Shown here: piece by piece, positions 26,818 to 46,534 of the stretch
Numbering within the stretch: position 1 is the stretch's first letter
Layout: every line of letters begins with the position of its first letter
Assembly (NCBI RefSeq): GCF_035582795.1
Contig: NC_134367.1
Location: 81,823,062-81,887,061 of the forward strand
Origin: Mycteria americana
Lineage: Eukaryota; Chordata; Aves; Ciconiiformes; Ciconiidae
Direction: 5' to 3'
DNA: 64,000 nucleotides
Program-made: the position numbers and the translations under genes
Notes under the pieces: model-generated
The model's database searches: none
What the model saw: only the letters and a program-made list of their open reading frames with translations
Told to the model about the DNA's origin: nothing

Positions 26818-29439
26818 TGGTGTTTTTCTGAGAGTAAGTGCCCTCTGAATTTTATTTGGTTTTGATTTCCTTTTCCTAACAGTATTGAACTTCAGCAGAA
26901 CGAGCACTGGGTTGCTTTAAACCATTGCTTCCCCCATATGTAACTCAGTTTGTACAGGCATGTATTTTTTTATTTTTTTTGTTTCTCTGAATACTGTTTA
27001 TTTAAGTAATTGTTGGCTCTTTTCCTGTCCTTTGTTGACCCCAGGAAACAACTTTTTTTATGTGTTTCCATTCTGGGATTTCTATTATCTACTGACTTGA
27101 GCTGGGTGTACTTCCGTGAAAAGGCCCAAAAGAGAAGGAGAGAGCTGAAGTTACTCTCAAACTGAAGTCAATTTGTCTTCCAGTCTGAGGCCCAAGAAAA
27201 CCATCACTTGAAGCAAAGCACTTAAGGTAGTTTACAAGTCTACTTCCCAAGAACAAACCAGGATGCAGTGTTATCACCTTCATGAAGTTAAAGGAGGTGG
27301 TTTTACAATTTAGTGGAAAGAAGTCATGCTGTTAATTAGTCACATTTATTTGACAAAAAAGTGGGGGAGGGTGAAAAGGGGAAAGGAAGTTGGGAAAGCA
27401 AACAGAACAGAAGGGAAAAAATCTTTATGATGAGGTGCTCGGCAGGATGAAGGAACAAAAGGAAGGCTTTCTGCCTGTCTCCTGATATTTTCCAACTCAG
27501 CAAAAAAATCCATTGTGTAGCTTAAGGGGAAAAAAAAAGTTAAAGTTGAAAGCTTAGTGTGTGAAAGCAACTGCTCAACCATTGTGTAATATGGGCTAAT
27601 GTAATGTCACTGTTTCCCCATGATGTAAGTTGCAATTTTTGTTCCAGTTGCTGTGGTCAATGTTATCGCTTTCACTTTTCAAAAGGGGGCAAAGGGGTGC
27701 ATGGAGATGGTATTTCTCTTTACCCCCACCGCCCCTTCCCCACCCCGAAACAAATACTTCTGTTAGGAAATATCAGTGCTGACCAGATGTCACTGACTTT
27801 TTTTTTTTTTTTGCATGTGTCCCTTAACAGCTGGCAAGAATATCAGCTCAAATTATTCACCACAAGCACACTCTTTCTGTTTGTCTCCAGATAAAGGGAT
27901 TTGAAATCCTGGTTGTCAGAGAGGGATGCTGAAAACTGTGGAATGGATTTCTTTGGGCAGAGGGAACACTTCTTGAAGATCTTTAAACCAGTCAGGGATG
28001 GTCATGACTAGCATGCAAAACCAAACAGATCCATTAGGGTTGGCACTTCATGTTCTCAGAAACTGTTTTAGCCCAGGATGTTTTCTTGGAACCACTGTGA
28101 AGTGGCTTGTTCATAACAATCAGCAAATCTAAATGTAGAGACACTTTTTGTTTGGGTCATGTCAGCTGAAAAAAAAAATCTTAGATGCGGTTACAGATGA
28201 GAAATACAGTGGGTGGATGATAAAAAGAGACTGCTGTGCATGGATGCTCTAGAATTGCTTGGGACCATAGCCATGTGTCTGTGCTACCTTGAACTACAAT
28301 CTCTACATCTTGCAAATGGGCTGAGGGCACAAGACAGCACTAGGTTTGCATTGGGACCGCTCCACAAGCAGCCCTGGTGTTGCTTGGCTCAGGAGGCGGC
28401 CGCGGTGACGCAGCAAGTGGCACTGCTCGCCCTGGAACCACAGTCAGTGGATACCACTGTGCACAGCACAGAACAGGGGCTGATTTATCCTCATAGACCA
28501 TAAGCTAATGGCCCTTGTCACCCATGTCAGTGAGGACCATTACCTTCTGCCTAACCATAACCTTCTCCTCTTCCCCTCATATTTACAGTTATATCTGCTT
28601 TTCTCTTCAAAACTGTCATAGGTAACTGGTTTTGTACAGAATAGTGCTGTGTTCTTCCTTAGTTATAGCTCCGTTGCCAAATCATCGCGTTTTCCTTATA
28701 TGAGCAAAGATAATTAAGGAGCTCGGTACATGTAAGTCATAGCATGATAGCATTATTTTTAACATTATCTTCAGATGAATGAAAAAACAAGACCAGATGA
28801 AGATAACTCAGAGTTTCTGAAAACTCCCAGACAGCAGGGAAGCAAATCTCAACTCTTCACTTCAGCTCTGTCTCTAAACCAGAACGAATCCCTGTTTATT
28901 TAATACTGCATCTTGTCTTTGGTGATGGTTTTAAATAGTCACTTTAAAAGAAAGAGGCAAAGATTTTTAATGAACAGTAAGGACATCAACTAGCCTTGGA
29001 AGAGTATGTAACACATGACATGGCCCAGGTATGGTAATGTTATGCTTCAGCATATTAAGGCTTGCATTCTATTAGTTATCATCTCTAATGTAGCTGTAGA
29101 GATCCTCGCTATTGATGTGAACAACAATGCTTTTCTAAAGCATGCTAAGCTCCTGAAATGACATCAGAATTGTTCGTAGGCACTAAATTCCACCGATGAA
29201 CTACATGTTGTAGTTTCAAGTCCTCTTACTTTGGCCTTTTCCAGCAAGCAAGTAGGAGAAGCCAATTCACTATTCCATGTATTGTCATGTTCCATCTTTA
29301 CCTACCCTTTAGTAAGGAAACCCTAGCATTTTATCATGACACAGAAGCCTTTACATATGGCTTGTCACCTCCACTGTCAACCTCTGCAGTTCATTCCAGT
29401 TTTGAGCCTACCTGTTTTGAAATGCAGAGACGGGAACTG

Positions 29440-29690
29440 ACTATGGCTCTGTCCATTTTAGGATGCAGGGAGATGGGGCTCTAGACTGCTGGAAAGGCAG
29501 TCTTGGGTGACCTAGATTTCTGTAAGAAATCCTAGCTCCAAGTCAATAGCAGCATTGCCATTGACTTCAAAAGGGCCAGGATAGAGGTCCCTGTGCCTTC
29601 ATTTTTGTGCTGAAAAATGGGATATTATGGTACTTGCCATTGTTTCTGAAGTGGTTTTAGATGCATGTAAAAATTAAATTATTAAATAAA
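29440..29690. repeat. Ancient SINE-like fragment
   Basis: Contains agtcaatagcagcattgccattgacttcaaaagggccaggat followed by aaaaatgggatattatggtacttgcc. The first part is a common old sauropsid repeat motif and the second resembles the MIR-type tail. Confidence 0.5.
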
Positions 29691-30032
29691 AAATAATTAC
29701 AATTATTACTGTGTTTTCCATATTGTTTTCCATCACACTATTTTGCTTGCTTCTCTGATGGCCCCAAGGCACAGAGCAGATGTTTTCACTGAGCTGTCCT
29801 CAGTGACTTTTAAATTACTTCATCATTGAAAAATGGCAGCAGTGCCAGTCTTTCGTGTAACATTCAATCTCATCATCCCTCATATGCTTATAAAAAGGCA
29901 ACTTCAGGGCCAAATATACACAGCATTGGAATGACCATCTCCAGGTACCTCCGGTAAACAGCAAGAGGGAGATGGAGAGGTAAAGAGAGAAAAAAAACAG
30001 AAAGAGTGAGAGAACACAAGATGGAAATGGGC

Positions 30033-30059
30033 AGAAAGAAAGAAAGAAAGGAAAGAAAG
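30033..30059. repeat. (GAAA)n tetranucleotide tract
   Basis: GAAA units with one GGAAA interruption. Confidence 0.85.
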
Positions 30060-30159
30060 CAGTCATTTGTGCAATTCAGAAGCATTATAGTTTGGATTTT
30101 TCTCAACTATTGATGGCCTGAAACTCAAATATTAATTTAGCTTGATTCTTGAATCTGGT

Positions 30160-30365
30160 TTGCCTTAGAAATAATGGGGGAGCACTTTATTAGAAAAAGG
30201 AAAAAACATTCCTCGAATGTCTGACAATGGAGCATTACTGAAAACGTCTGATTCCCCCAACAGAAAACCTATTTAAAAAAAGACAAGTCATTAATCAGTA
30301 ACAGCTGCTCCCAGCACCTGTTATTTATTCCCGTCATTAACACTTCCTTTAGCATTTCTGACAGA
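30160..30365. promoter_or_regulatory. Candidate distal neural enhancer
   Basis: Within 200 bases: GACAATGG (SOX, near 30222), TCATTAATC (near 30289), CAGCTG (30302-30307), CAGCACCTG (near 30313-30321), TTATTTATT, and TCATTAAC. No repeat or coding signature. About 8 kb beyond the DLL1 poly(A) site. Motif layout suggests an E-box/SOX/homeodomain enhancer; conservation and target are inferred. Confidence 0.45.
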
Positions 30366-31304
30366 AATGGGTATCTTTTCTAGCTATCTGATAGAAAAGT
30401 GCTCTTTGGAACATCCCCAGAACTTGGTGTCTACGTTTGATCTACAACGTGTGTTTACAGCTACCCCAGCATGGTATCGCAGCTTTTCTTTTTCACTTGT
30501 GGGTTCTTTCTTTATTCTAAATGTAGGTTTAAAAAGCACTGAACATCCCATATCTTTTGCTGAATACTTGTGCGGCCTCTAATCTTTGGTATGCCCTGGT
30601 TAGTTGGTCACAGGGGCATACAGTGACTGTGGGTGTGTACAGGTGCCAAAGGATCCGCAACCACCGTGGCCCCCCTATGCCTAATTCTCACTGGGGCAAA
30701 TGGAAACTCAGAGGGCTTACAAACTGGGGTTTCAGTGCTACAGGTGTTGTAGTGTTTCTAGGTCAGTTTTGTCTTCTGTCGGAGCTTCCATCTCCCTGTT
30801 TAGATCAAGCCCAGCCAGGGTCCCCTGCGGAGCTGGTGAGGAGGTTCTTGACCCACCTTCCCTCACCAGCACAGCTCTGTGACCCCCCTGGCTCCCCACC
30901 ACCGTCCGGAGGAGCGGGGTTCCCCAGGCAAAACGATGCCCTGCCTTACCTTTTCCTGCAACAGCCCCTGCCTGCCTCTTGCCCCTTCCCGTCCCAGTGC
31001 AGGAGGCACCCAAACCTCTTCTTGCATAGCAGAAGAAAACAGAGGGGATCAAACAGCAACAAGAATTGTTTAGAGGCACCTTTCCTTTATATCCATTACC
31101 TGCAGGCTTCCAGCACCAAAGTGTGGTGTGGGAAGTCCCGCTTTCCACGATCATCCAAAACCCTTCTGTGCACATGCAGAAGGGAGTTCTGAAAGTTCAG
31201 CTGGCTCTGGCAATCCTGATTTGAAAACCTTGTAATAAACACTATGATGACTGTATATATGATAAACAATATATAATACAAAATAATATATAATATAAAA
31301 GACA
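30366..31304. other. Intergenic, no gene recognised
   Basis: A 211-codon frame (30557-31192) is open but compositionally random, with a frame of similar length on the opposite strand. Rejected as coding. Confidence 0.6.
31225..31300. repeat. AT-rich low-complexity tract
   Basis: TATATAAT/AATATATA words directly before the CR1 at 31.3 kb. Confidence 0.75.
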
Positions 31305-31420
31305 TGTAGGTGTGGCGCTTAGGGACATAATTTAGTGCTGGACTTGGCAGTGGCAGGTTTATGGTTGAAATCGATGATTTTAAGGGTCTTTTCCAACCTA
31401 AATGATTCTATGATTCTATA
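31305..31420 (+). mobile_element. CR1 LINE 3' end (plus orientation)
   Basis: Contains gtggcgcttagggacataatttagtg, tggacttggcagtggcagg, gatgattttaagggtcttttccaacc, then gattctatgattctat: the standard CR1 3' terminus, severely 5'-truncated. Confidence 0.93.
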
Positions 31421-31789
31421 CATCTGCACATAGTTAAGCACATCAGCAGCAGTGAAAAAATGCAAGCATACCTGTAATATTGCTGGTCTTTGTTTCCTTT
31501 TTCTTTTTCCAGCTCTCTCTTTGCTTAATAAGTATCTGTCAAATCTGTTTCATGCTCATTCACAGTTTAAACATTGAGATTTGTAGTGGTTTCCTACCAC
31601 CGTTAGATAATGTTTTTCATCTGAAAGCCACTGTTTTCATTTAGGACTGCTGAAGTTGTGGCAACGTTTCTGTTAGTCTTGGGGTTTATAACATTGTTTT
31701 AGTAAAAAGCATGCATGGGGTTGGATTTAGGAGAACATTGTTTCTTTAATACAGATAGATAAAGAAAGCAGTGTATTGTATTTATCAAA

Positions 31790-31960
31790 AGGAAATGTCA
31801 GCAGAACTTTATAGTCTGGTAATTAGATAACGCAGATAAGTCTGCTGAGTTTGTGTGCTCACAACTGCCATTCCAGATAACACTTCCTGAAGTCAATTAG
31901 AACTTACACAACACCATACATTTTTCACAGTTCCTTTCTTTAAACTGATACAGAAAGAAA
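31790..31960. promoter_or_regulatory. Candidate element with three GATA motifs
   Basis: AGATAA at 31825-31830, AGATAAG at 31834-31840 and AGATAA at 31875-31880, with TAATTAG and TCAATTAG nearby. Inferred regulatory block. Confidence 0.3.
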
Positions 31961-32090
31961 GAAAGAAAATTAAGATACAGGCTATGACAAGCATAATATG
32001 TAGTCATTCCACATTAGTTTTTTGCTCTGTATCCCACTTGCTTTGAGCGAGAGCACTGGGCATCTGACTTTTCCAAAGACGCCGGCAATC

Positions 32091-32113
32091 GCAGCAGCAG
32101 CAGCAGCAGCAGC
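32091..32113. repeat. (GCA)n trinucleotide repeat
   Basis: Seven GCA units, ending in an E-box CAGCTG. Confidence 0.9.
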
Positions 32114-35100
32114 TGTGCCAAACCATCACCACTGCGGGGCAATGGAGAATTCCACGGGCCCTTTGATTCAAACCAAGGTAAAATCAGACCGAAGCAAGGG
32201 GCTTACATTTTTCAGACAGGTGGCCTTTGTAAACACTCGTGTTTGCATATATGGAAAACCTCGTAAAGGAAAATCTCTTAGTGCCTTGAAAAGGAAAGCA
32301 CACAAGTAATAGACAAATTATCTTGGATGCGGAGCTTGGATCCAAGTGTTGGAGGCCTGATTCTCCTCCGTACAGTTTTTATTTTAAATGTAGAGGAGGT
32401 ATTTTGACTCTATGCCTGTTGAAAACGTTCTGAAGAGGTTTAATTTATTTATATTAATGGTAAAGTATTAACCTTTTATGCTAGGAGTTCATATCTCATA
32501 ATGCTTTGTGCCTCATGTAATTATTGTTCTTGAGGATGCCAGTTTTTCCTTGTGCAAGTTACCATTAAAAGTATTTTCTGACGTATGGCCAAATCCTGCA
32601 GTTTGCTTGTATTAAACACAACCTTCCTCAGGCCACTAAAGTGCTAATTAGGGCCAGATAATGGGATGAGAGGGAGAACTTCTCTTTAAAGATGTTCACA
32701 TTCTAAAGCAAAATCAAAAGTAAAATATACAAATTTTTAATGAAATAAATTCCCGGATCAATTCTATTTTTGGAAAGCAAAAAAAAAAAAAAAAGAAAAG
32801 AAAAAGAAAGGAAGTTTTCAGCTAGTTTGCTGTCTGCCGGGAAGCACTTACTTGTCATTTTGCTATCTTGCTTCACGAAGAAAGTGAAACTCATAAGTGC
32901 TTTTCAAGAGGGTATTTCAGTTTACCATAGCTGAAAAACAGTTTCCCCACTGAAAATCTCCTTCATAAAAATATCGACTTTGAAATGTTGTGGAAAAACA
33001 TAATTTTCTGCTAGGTAAAAATTGTGCTTAGAGATGATCATCACCTGCCTCCAGCGTGGACATCCTGGCAGTGGTGGCAGCTGGGTGCAGAAATGGCTCT
33101 GCAGCATGTGTCCTCCCTGCACTAAGGGCTGGTCAGAGTTGTCTATCATCTGCTCTGTCCTTTCCCACAGAAAGTGCTGTCCTCACAAAGTTCCAGTTTC
33201 ATGTTACGAAAGAGAACACAGGACACCCCCATCCTGATCCTTTCTCCTGCTCAGCCTTCAGCACCCTGGGAAATTACCCTGTGGAGATACACGCAGTCCT
33301 GAGCCCGCGCAGCTGTAAGTGCTCGCGCCTTGTCCGAACAGCCATGTATTTTCTGAATTATACCTGCATCTTTATAGCCACACAGCCATGCTCTGGAGAA
33401 CACAGTGGTGTGAAGTTGCTTTTACTAGCGCTGTTTAGATAAATAAACAAGGGAAGGGAAGGTATCTGCACTGATGTACGTGACCTTCCTTTCAATGTAG
33501 CTGCATCCACACTGGCCATTCAGCTGGTATAGTTTTATACCATGAAAAAAATCACCCTGGTCATATATAACCCATGCATAGAGCAGGCTTTAAAGTAAGC
33601 AATGCCAGTTTATATAGTTGCCCCTAGCAGGTGACATGAGTCTGCACTGACCCTCATAGTTAGCCCCACAGCTGACACACAGCCTTCCTTGTCTATGCCA
33701 AGGAGTAAGGCATTCCTGAACATAGCACTAACTAAGATGCTCTGGATACATCTGTGCTGGGAAATTAAGCAGCTCCTGTAACGTTGCATTGCTACAGTGG
33801 TCCCTGCCATGCTTTTGCCCCGTAGTTAGCAGTGTCCCAGGCTGTTCCTAGGCACAAAGCAGGAGCTGTTCCCCGCAGGCGGTGTGGATGTAAGCAATCA
33901 GTTTGGGAGAGCAAGGCAGTTTTAACACTATGGATGCAGACCAATCCATACCGACTGGCTGCAGGGCCAGAGAGCAACCCCAGCAGTGTTGAATTTATTG
34001 GTGCAGGGCATGAGGCAGCAGTAGCAGGAGAAAAGACCAGGGATGTTTCTTCCCAAGAAAAAAAGCCAACCTGTCACGAGGATGCTGTGACCTCCAGCCC
34101 CATCTCCCCCGCCTCCCTGCCCCGCTCACCAGGCAGCAGCCCCCGCACAGCAGCGGGGCTGTCGTCCACCTCCGCCTCACTGCGAGCAGCAGGACCAGCC
34201 GTCACGTTTTCACAACAGTAGGCCCCATGTTTCATCTGAAAATCTGCCTCCTGGTGCACATTGGGTCTTTTGCAGCCAGGCTCTCGATTTCTCTGACTTG
34301 CATGGTAGGTAGCAGAGACACAGGCAGAAAGCCAGGTCTTAACAGCCAGGTGAAAGAAGTGGCTCCCAAGGAGGGAAGGGAACAGAGAGGCTCCCCATTC
34401 ATCTGACAGAAGTAGATGCCAGGCATCATGAGAGATTGCTACTCAGTTTGGGATTTGGCCTAGAAGTAGTTCTCAGGTCATTTTCTTTGAAATATATGAC
34501 TTCGGATGTTAGGCTGTTACAATAGGGAGGTTTCCCAGGGTCTGTCAGTCGAGAATTCCTATCTGTATCATTTCTGCAGCTTTCCTCCTCATCCCTCGTA
34601 GTCCCACACCAAGTTTAATCTGCATCTCTACCTGCAAAATGGTTTTGCTGGAAGAGAGCCTGCTACAGCAGAGAGCTGGCTACAGACCTCGATCGCAGGT
34701 GCTGATCTGTGAGAGGAGGCTGATGGCACTGTGGCCCCCCATTAACACTGCCATGTGTGGCATCCTTTCTGGGCCACGGGCACACAGCTGCATCACGTCC
34801 CCCCTGCGCACACTGCACCCACGCTTACACCGCCGCATCTGCCTCCCTCCCCACTCCAGTTTGTCTCCTTGCTGCTGGTGCAGGGTTTGCGCATCCTCCC
34901 CGAGATGATGGATGTTTCAATTGTGATAGGGGTCTCTATTCCATGCAAGCACCTGAAAGCGTTTTGCAAAAATAGCTCGCCACCTCGCAGACAAGCAATC
35001 TGACATGCAGAGATAGGAAATAGCCTTACTCGCCTTGGAGAGTATTTTAACATTCCCCACCACCACGGTATCCTCTCACAAGCACAAATGACCTTCTCCC

Positions 35101-35127
35101 TGTTAGCACAACCAGGAGGCCCCCATT

Positions 35128-35345
35128 TTCCTAAGGTCCTGGAAAGATTAAGTGACACAGGTCCAAGGTTGCACAGGAAGTCTGGAGGGAGCACTGGAAA
35201 TAGAAGGGGCCCTGCTGAGTCCCTCCGCAGCGCCTTGACCACAAGACCATCCTTCCTCTCCCAAGGTTACACATCAGGTCTGTGGTGGAGCCAGGAATAG
35301 TACCTAAGTTTCCTGACACCCAAGCTGTCCTCCTGCACTGTGTAC
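35128..35345. repeat. Two MIR/CORE-SINE-like cores in tandem
   Basis: gattaagtgacacaggtccaaggttgcacaggaagtctgg (about 35145-35187) and caaggttacacatcaggtctgtggtggagccaggaatagtacc (about 35261-35304). Both match the conserved core of MIR-like SINEs; they may be two insertions or one rearranged copy. Confidence 0.55.
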
Positions 35346-35949
35346 AAAGTAAGCACAAATATCAATTTAAAGCAATTTATAAACCCGTGTCTTGCAATTA
35401 AACCTAAGACATGCTGTCTGAACCCAAAGCTTCCTGCATTTCGAAAGCTGTGACACACCTCGCTTAAAGAGTCCCCTTCCACAAACGGGGCAGCTAACAC
35501 CTCCCTGCAGCTAACCTCTCCTGCTGTGTCAGTGCCTCGAAGTTCCTGACAACCCTGCAAAAGCCGCCTGCCACAGAGAAACAGGTTTGCAGGCAGAGGC
35601 GTGGGCTGAGGGGTGCCCTCTCCGGCCACCCTGTTGAGACCTGGCACCGAAGGAGGCCGAGCCCTCCCCGGCCACTGCAGGGCGGAGGGGAGGAGATGTT
35701 GCAGGTTGAGGTGGGGGCATGAAGGGACGGTGCCACAGCGACAGCCTGAGGAGGGACCCCAGGCCCCAAGGCCCTGTCACAGCGCGTGGGCCGGCATCGG
35801 GGGGGACAAGCTGGCCAGGGGCAGACCTGGCTAGACCGGCCGTGGGCTTTCACGTCCCCCACCCTCAGGGACACGCGCTGCATCGGTCTGTACAGCGTCC
35901 CTGGGGAGAGCCGGAGACGTGCTGTGTCAGGAGGGGCACGCTGCCATGT

Positions 35950-36015
35950 GTCCCTGCAGCTCGTTGGAGCCTTTCCATTAATTTTAATGGGCTTTGGATC
36001 AGGCCCTGAATTCTC
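35950..36015. repeat. Ancient sauropsid repeat fragment
   Basis: Contains ttccattaattttaatgggctttggatcaggccctga, a diverged form of a common old repeat ('attgaaatcaatgggatttggatcaggccc'). Confidence 0.45.
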
Positions 36016-36919
36016 AGCTGTCCGGGCTAAACGGGCTCCCCAGGCAGGCTCTCCTCTCGTTTTAGAACGAGGAGGCTTTTCGGAGACCCTGCTGACGGGG
36101 AGGTTCCTGCCGCTTTTTGGCAGCAGAGCTCCCTTCCTCGGGAGGGAGGCAGGCAGGCACCATCGCTGCCCCTTGTCCGTGGTGCGCTCCGCCTGCACGC
36201 ACAGCTCGGCCCCTGCCTGTGCCAACCTCTCTCTCTCAAACAAACATACAAAAGGCTTCCACACCCTGCCCAGATCATCCATTTTTTTCCCCAGAAAGGC
36301 CCAGGTACTAAAGGTGAGGAGCGTGCGTGCATGCAGTGCTCCATGCTGCATGCCTCACCCTGCTCTGGTCACTGAGAGCCCCTGTATGCACACACACTCA
36401 GGCCTGGGGGACTTAGTAATCCTGTACAAGAAATAAATCCTACATGTGGCAGTAGCCCCAACCCTGCTCAAGACAGAAATGGAAGAAGCCGTTGGGCTCA
36501 TCTGCGTAGCCATCATTTCAGAAGGTGCTTCAGAAGGACAAGACCGTGCCCTTCTCTTTGCCCACAGTACGTTCTCCTTTGCTCACCAAGCTCAGCACTT
36601 CTGGTAATTAGCACGCTTGGACAAACTGAGCTTTCCGAAGCTGTTTTAATTTTAAGCGAAGTTAGGTAGATGCCGATGCTGTGCCTCTTTACAAGAGCAA
36701 GGAGCTGTGTGCTTTTCCAGACCTTTACCTGCCACCATATTAAAGTAGTACTTCCTGTAGCACTGAAGACCTAACGTTACAGAGGCAGTCAGCCATCAAT
36801 GACCTTCCGTTCGTTACTGCTGTTTCTACAGAAGCAGTATTAAGAGGGTCCAGCTGAGACCGTGGCACTGACTGTGCAAAGTCCAGTACATCATAAGACA
36901 CAAGCCTGCTCCAAAAAGC

Positions 36920-37010
36920 TTGGGAAGAAGCGGAAACAGAGAAATAAAGTGATTTCCCCAAGGTTGAAGAGGAAATCAGCAACAGAGATGGCAATAAAAC
37001 CTACCCAGTC
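36920..37010. repeat. MIR-like SINE core
   Basis: ggaaacagagaaataaagtgatttccccaaggttg, then agcaacagagatggcaataaaacc: diverged MIR core in plus orientation. Confidence 0.5.
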
Positions 37011-38429
37011 TCACTTGTTTGTCCAATCTGTGAGCTTATGTTGCTCTGAACACCTGCTGCCATACAGACCGTCATGCCTCATTTAATATATGATGCATTG
37101 ACTGGTTATTGGCAGGTTGTTACGTTACTGCTCAGATTGAAATTGCTGTTCAGACCATCACTGACAGGCTGGTTTTTAATACCTCACATCACTCTCCTCA
37201 TGAAAACTCCCTAAAAAGACACTTTGGGATAAATGAAGAGGATGACCCTGGCGGGTCACTTCATGAGAAGTGAGTCGGTAGATCTTGTCTAAGGTTTGGC
37301 TTAGCGAGAAGGCCTTATAGACAGACAAGCCCATGCAGTCAGTGCGAGTTTTCCATTGACCTCACACCAAAGTATAGTTCCAGTGGTTCATGTACTTACT
37401 TACACTAAAACAAGGGGAGCACATATATACTTTACAGTTATACATCACCAGCTGCGATAATTGCTTGATTATATCTGCTATCCCACTCTCTGTGTTTAGG
37501 ATAGCATCCCCCTCCCCTGAAGTGAATGGGAACAGAAGATTTTCATTGGCTCCCCAAAGCTGTGGAAGGTGGCCCACAATGATTTGGGTTCAGCTTTAAT
37601 AGATCAAAAAGGAAACTATTTCCTAGATTTTCCTTTTTTTCCTGAAGTGGAAGAACACTTTGCCTGTTTCTGAAGGGCCTCTGCTAATTAACATGCAGCA
37701 CACCCTAAAGGAGAGCTAGTTAGGGCAAACTAAACTGGGGAAATTGCCTGAGCATTTGGGGCCAAGCCAGGGGATGGGATCACACCCTGCTCCAATATGA
37801 AAGCAGCAGGCACCACGGGCAGAGTGGAAACTGAAGATGCAGCTAATACTTCGGAGAGGTATCATAGCCAGGAGAGTTGTGGCCACCAGTCAATTCAATG
37901 TCACCCTTTCCTGGAGAAGGAAGTGCCACCCCCTGGCAGGTGTGACCGGGGGAGCTCACATCCCATGCGTGTGCATCAAGGACCTGAGCTGGGGGCCCTC
38001 GCCGGCGTGCCCTGGATGTCCCAAACTCCCCTGGACTCCAGGCAAGTGTTTGAGGTTATGAGAAATGAAGAGCTGAGTCATGACGAGCCCCACATCTGGA
38101 TTGTGACGGAGCGCACTCGCATCGCTCTTCCTCGGGAAGCGATGCCGTATGTGTTTATATATACACAGCCCAACATGACTGAGCAAACATTACTCAAGGT
38201 TTTGACAGACATTCGACTTTGGGGTAAGAGTGAGCACAACCGTAGGGTTAACAGTTCAGAAGGTTAGGAAAGGAAAGAGGGGGGTCTACACAGAACAAGT
38301 TATTCCCCAGTCTTTGTGATAGGTCTTGGTCCTACCCCATCCACCCATGAGTCCACAGAAGCCTGTCAGATGCCTGGTTGCAAGGTTCAGTCAGTTCATG
38401 ATTGGCTATGGAATAAACATAGCACTCTG

Positions 38430-39129
38430 GTTATCATTAATAATATTTATTTTGGAAAAATATTTTAAAAATGAATTTCTTCATTAACAAAACGGTAAAA
38501 AAAACTCAAATAACATTTGCACAATATTCCATAAATACATTTATATACAAAAAAATATAGTCACATAGACCCGAAGTGCCTTTGTACATATTTACCAAAA
38601 AATTTAAATTATAAAAAAATGAACATCACAAAATACTCAAGCTTTACAATTATCATGAAAATATTTTTACAGATTCAAAAAAATAACACACTTTTTCTCA
38701 CCTAGTAAAAACACATTTTAGTATCAAAAAAGACAATAAAGGCAGTGTTTGTGTCTCTAATTCAAGAAAAGACTGGCTCATAAGAATCCAAAATATACAC
38801 TTCAGGCAGTGCATGCTTCTTATGTAGTAATTAAGTCCATTCATTTAAATATATATAGAAAAGCAACTGACCATAGTGCAATGATAAAATTCATAAAAGG
38901 CAGTGCAACAGTAATCCTTGAACACAGACCCTTGCCTGGTGTCCATCTTGTTTCTTTATTTTGCAGTCACTTTGCTAACTTCAGTAGAGAACCAGCTCAA
39001 GCCTGAATTTAGTTTCTCAGCAGCAGTCAGTGAAGGAATCTATCTCCCATTCCTCTTTCAGCAGCATTCATCGGGGCACGTCTCCTCTGAAATTGTTCTG
39101 AACAACCACCTTGTCATATCGCCTCTGGT
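38430..39129 (-). other. DLL1: DLL1 3' UTR and poly(A) signal
   Basis: AT-rich stretch after the stop codon. A canonical AATAAA lies on the minus strand at 38446-38451, so cleavage is expected near 38425-38435. A proximal AATAAA at 38955-38960 could give a UTR of only about 180-200 nt. The distal part closely resembles the end of vertebrate DLL1 mRNAs as I remember them (low-GC, T-rich, many ATTTA-like pieces), which supports the distal site as the main end. Confidence 0.85.

Positions 39130-46534
<7,405 letters not shown>

Larger units (their letters stand above)
22701..29439. other. Intergenic, no gene recognised
   Basis: Contains the listed MIR-like fragment, GATATA repeat and G21 tract. 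No coding exon or young transposon seen elsewhere. Confidence 0.6.
31961..38429. other. Intergenic, no gene recognised
   Basis: Carries old SINE cores and a GC-richer part at 33.8-36.3 kb. The open frame at 37797-38267 is discussed as a finding. The DLL1 poly(A) site lies just beyond. Confidence 0.6.

Noticed and set aside
30557-31192. 211-codon plus-strand frame
   Set aside because: Overlaps a 145-codon opposite-strand frame, random composition, no family resemblance.
35494-36436. 285-codon minus and 216-codon plus frames
   Set aside because: GC-rich intergenic DNA that includes an old repeat; the two frames overlap in opposite directions and match no family.
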